A DNA stretch of 33,872 nt from the NCBI GenBank assembly GCA_937974295.1, contig CALBWN010000024.1, positions 1 through 33,872 of the forward strand, given 5' to 3'. The position numbers and the translations under genes were made by a program. A model generated the notes under the pieces. The model worked only from the letters and a program-made list of their open reading frames with translations, made no database searches and was not told where the DNA came from. Source of the stretch: an uncultured Candidatus Saccharibacteria bacterium (lineage in GTDB: Bacteria; Patescibacteriota; Saccharimonadia; Saccharimonadales; Saccharimonadaceae). Of this stretch, positions 32,254-33,872 are shown piece after piece (the stretch's first letter is position 1; every line of letters starts with the position of its first letter).

Positions 32254-32824
32254 GCACCAATATACCACTCAGGCAGTGGAGTGTGGGTAGCGCTGGCACG
32301 ATAGTACACTGCTCGATTTTTCAACTTCGTACTTGGCTTAAAAAATTGCTGGTGCTATTAGTAATGAGCTGCATGTCCGCTATATGTAATTGATAAAATT
32401 TCTCGTTGCTGGATTAATCATCGTCACATATTGATTGTGGCATTGTGATGATGTGAGAGTGGCCTGGCAATATGCGTCAGCGTGTTTGATTTTTATGTGC
32501 GCCGATTGATAAGGACTGCGATAACTTTGCAAAATTGCGCATGGTGGATGAATGTGCCTCGCTAGTAATAATAAATGTGCGCGACAGCAACGTACACAAA
32601 AATGTACTGCTTATAAAAAATAGTGTGCAGAGTCTTAAGGTTTGCTAATTCACTTGCGCTTCTTGCAGAAATAAGTAAGATGAGCATAATACAAAAAGCA
32701 TTCAAACTTTACACAAGCACGTCTTGCAAGTCTACCTTAGCTACGGCACATACACAAAGTATAAAAAATGTGCTGACAAGATTTTTGTATAAGGTATATG
32801 CCAATGTGCTACGCTAACCATTCT
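32254..32824. other. gene-free interval before tag
   Basis: No convincing coding frame. It contains a hairpin CATCGTCACA/TGTGATGATG (32419-32428 with 32444-32453, one G-U) and GTACA-N6-TGTAC (32593-32608), a spaced version of the palindrome at 730-741. Nothing else is evident. Confidence 0.4.
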
Positions 32825-32833
32825 TGCTATACT
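32825..32833 (+). promoter_or_regulatory. tag extended -10 promoter, leaderless start
   Basis: T-TG-C-TATACT (hexamer 32828-32833) followed by exactly 6 nt and the ATG at 32840. Confidence 0.65.
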
Positions 32834-32839
32834 AGAATT

Positions 32840-33421
32840 ATGAACCGTTGCCCCTGGGCTGAATGTAGCGACAACGAGTGCGCCTACCACGACACTGAGT
32901 GGGGTGTGCCGCTGTATGATGATCAAAAATTATTTGAGCTGCTTTGCCTGGAGGGCGCGCAGGCTGGCTTGAGCTGGAGCACGATTTTGGCCAAGCGGGC
33001 GGGCTACCAGCAGGTCTTTTACCAATTTGACATCACAAAAGTAGCCGCTATGACGGATGCGGAGCTGGGGGCACTCACGCAGGATGCGCGCATCGTCCGC
33101 AACCGGCGCAAAATTTATGCGGTGCGTAGCAATGCCCAGGCGGCACTGCGGGCTACTCAACGCCATGGCAGCTTGCAGGCCTACCTATGGGGCCTAGCAG
33201 GCGGTGCACCGGTGCAAAATCACTGGCAGATTGCAAGTGACGTACCTGCCGATACGGCTACCTCCCGGGCAATGAGCGCGCAGCTCAAGCAGGACGGCTT
33301 TGCCTTCGTCGGCCCAACCACGTGCTATGCTTTTATGCAAGCCGCCGGGATGGTGAATGACCACGTGGTGGCGTGCTTTCGGCACAAGGAGTGCGCGGCG
33401 CTGGGTGCTCATATAGAGTAA
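32840..33421 (+). CDS. tag: DNA-3-methyladenine glycosylase I
   Basis: It excises 3-methyladenine from alkylated DNA. The zinc ligands Cys4, His17, His175 and Cys179 are all in place. RCPWAE at the start, Glu38 and Trp46 (LEGAQAGLSW) in the base pocket and VGPTTCYAFMQAAGMVNDH near the end identify it. At 193 aa it is full length. The ATG is chosen because the -10 is 6 nt upstream; an earlier frame start lies before the promoter. It is a single gene. Confidence 0.94.
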   Translation: MNRCPWAECSDNECAYHDTEWGVPLYDDQKLFELLCLEGAQAGLSWSTILAKRAGYQQVFYQFDITKVAAMTDAELGALTQDARIVRNRRKIYAVRSNAQAALRATQRHGSLQAYLWGLAGGAPVQNHWQIASDVPADTATSRAMSAQLKQDGFAFVGPTTCYAFMQAAGMVNDHVVACFRHKECAALGAHIE

Positions 33422-33499
33422 TGAAAGTGATGCGCCTCGGTGCGCTGCGTTGTTGCAAAGCTCGGTAGTATAGAATGTGATAATGCGGCTACTGGGCGC

Positions 33500-33528
33500 T
33501 TTTCAATTGGGCGCGCCTTGGGTATAAT
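33500..33528 (+). promoter_or_regulatory. promoter of the T-box leader
   Basis: TTTTCA (33500-33505), 17 bp, TATAAT (33523-33528). The inferred start near 33535 gives a leader of at least 338 nt running off the window. Confidence 0.6.
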
Positions 33529-33534
33529 AGACCT

Positions 33535-33872
33535 AGAGGCGTTTTTGCGTGTTCTGGTTGGGTTGCGTGCTGTGTAGCTATATGCGGTCTACCCATTGGA
33601 GATCCTGGATGGGGTGAGCTCTAATAGCTCGGCGCAAAATGAGTGGCTATCACCCACGAAGCCTGCGGGAAGAAATTGGTTTGTTATTTTCATAAAGAGT
33701 TGTGAATCTAAGTAGCCAAGAATAGACCCCGCCGCGAATGCTGCGACAAGGCAATAATCAAGTGCTGAAAGAGTATAGCTATTTTCGTCATTTTGCCAAG
33801 AAATGCTAGAATCACTTCTTTTGGAATCGAGATGGTACCGTCCGCGCGAATACCCAGCGGATTCTCGAGCTC
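33535..33872 (+). promoter_or_regulatory. T-box riboswitch leader (gene beyond window)
   Basis: The 3' part forms a textbook T-box antiterminator. TCGAGA (33827-33832) pairs with TCTCGA (33863-33868). A 7-nt bulge TGGTACC (33833-33839) follows on the 5' side. GTCCGC (33840-33845) then pairs with GCGGAT (33857-33862). TGGT would pair with the ACCA end of an uncharged tRNA whose discriminator base is A. Stem I and the specifier codon were not resolved. T-boxes usually control aminoacyl-tRNA synthetase or amino-acid genes, so one is expected just to the right. No coding frame is seen in 33422-33872. Confidence 0.7.

Noticed and set aside
1..33872. UGA recoded as glycine or tryptophan
   Set aside because: TGA ends several genes at family-typical positions (regulator at 15805, ftsZ at 27884), and no gene needs read-through.
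1..33872. tRNA genes, tmRNA, RNase P or SRP RNA
   Set aside because: No T-arm GGTTCGANTCC pattern or other core signature was found on either strand by eye.
1..33872. CRISPR array or insertion sequence
   Set aside because: No regularly spaced direct repeats and no transposase or integrase frame are present. Elements A and B are short and carry no gene.

Overview
The window looks like a chromosomal stretch of a Candidatus Saccharibacteria (TM7, Patescibacteria/CPR) genome. The assignment is an inference from gene content and order: a compact ftsA-ftsZ-nrdR cluster ending in a thioredoxin-like protein and a VKOR, an adk-map pair, rpsU-yqeY, and two proteins that look like the CPR-associated DUF5663 family. 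TGA is used as a normal stop codon (for example at 15803-15805 and at the end of ftsZ), which argues against the UGA-glycine lineages (Gracilibacteria, Absconditabacteria).

Layout. 1-140: 3' part of a 5S rRNA and its terminator. 404-3699: small lineage-specific genes (two unknowns, a KGG-repeat protein, a zinc metallopeptidase, an LPQTG wall-anchored Ser/Thr/Gln-rich protein). 4101-6993: rpsA-infB. 7196-11259: a long repeat-bearing acidic protein, two DUF5663-like proteins and a HAD nucleotidase. 11561-15212 (minus): fmt, def, priA. 15503-17442: a winged-helix regulator overlapping recJ. 17680-19478: three unknowns, one with a doubled PGDYG-like motif. 20033-21305: a Panacea-type toxin-antitoxin pair. 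21733-24674: a Pro/Gln-rich membrane protein, rpsU-yqeY and adk-map. 24782-29251: an unknown gene, then ftsA, ftsZ, an NrdR homologue without its zinc cysteines, a thioredoxin-like protein and a VKOR. 29252-31528: a 2.3-kb stretch with no convincing gene. 31529-33421: a LiaF-like membrane protein and tag. 33500-33872: a leader ending in a T-box antiterminator, whose gene lies beyond the window.

Functional themes are translation initiation and nascent-chain N-terminal processing (rpsA, infB, fmt, def, map, rpsU), replication and repair (priA, recJ, tag), division (ftsA, ftsZ), disulfide formation (VKOR) and surface or envelope proteins.

The most unusual material is non-coding. (1) Three copies of a 72-73-nt conserved core sit between arms that differ from copy to copy but pair with each other. 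(2) Three copies of a second structured element share four conserved blocks with a fixed 17-nt spacing and carry variable hairpins between them. (3) Two related promoters have an (AG)n tract as spacer, with n=6 and n=8, and look phase-variable. (4) There is a T-box leader. (5) Many genes have the -10 hexamer only 6-7 nt before ATG, implying leaderless mRNAs. (6) Two unrelated proteins end in VALAA, like an ssrA tag.
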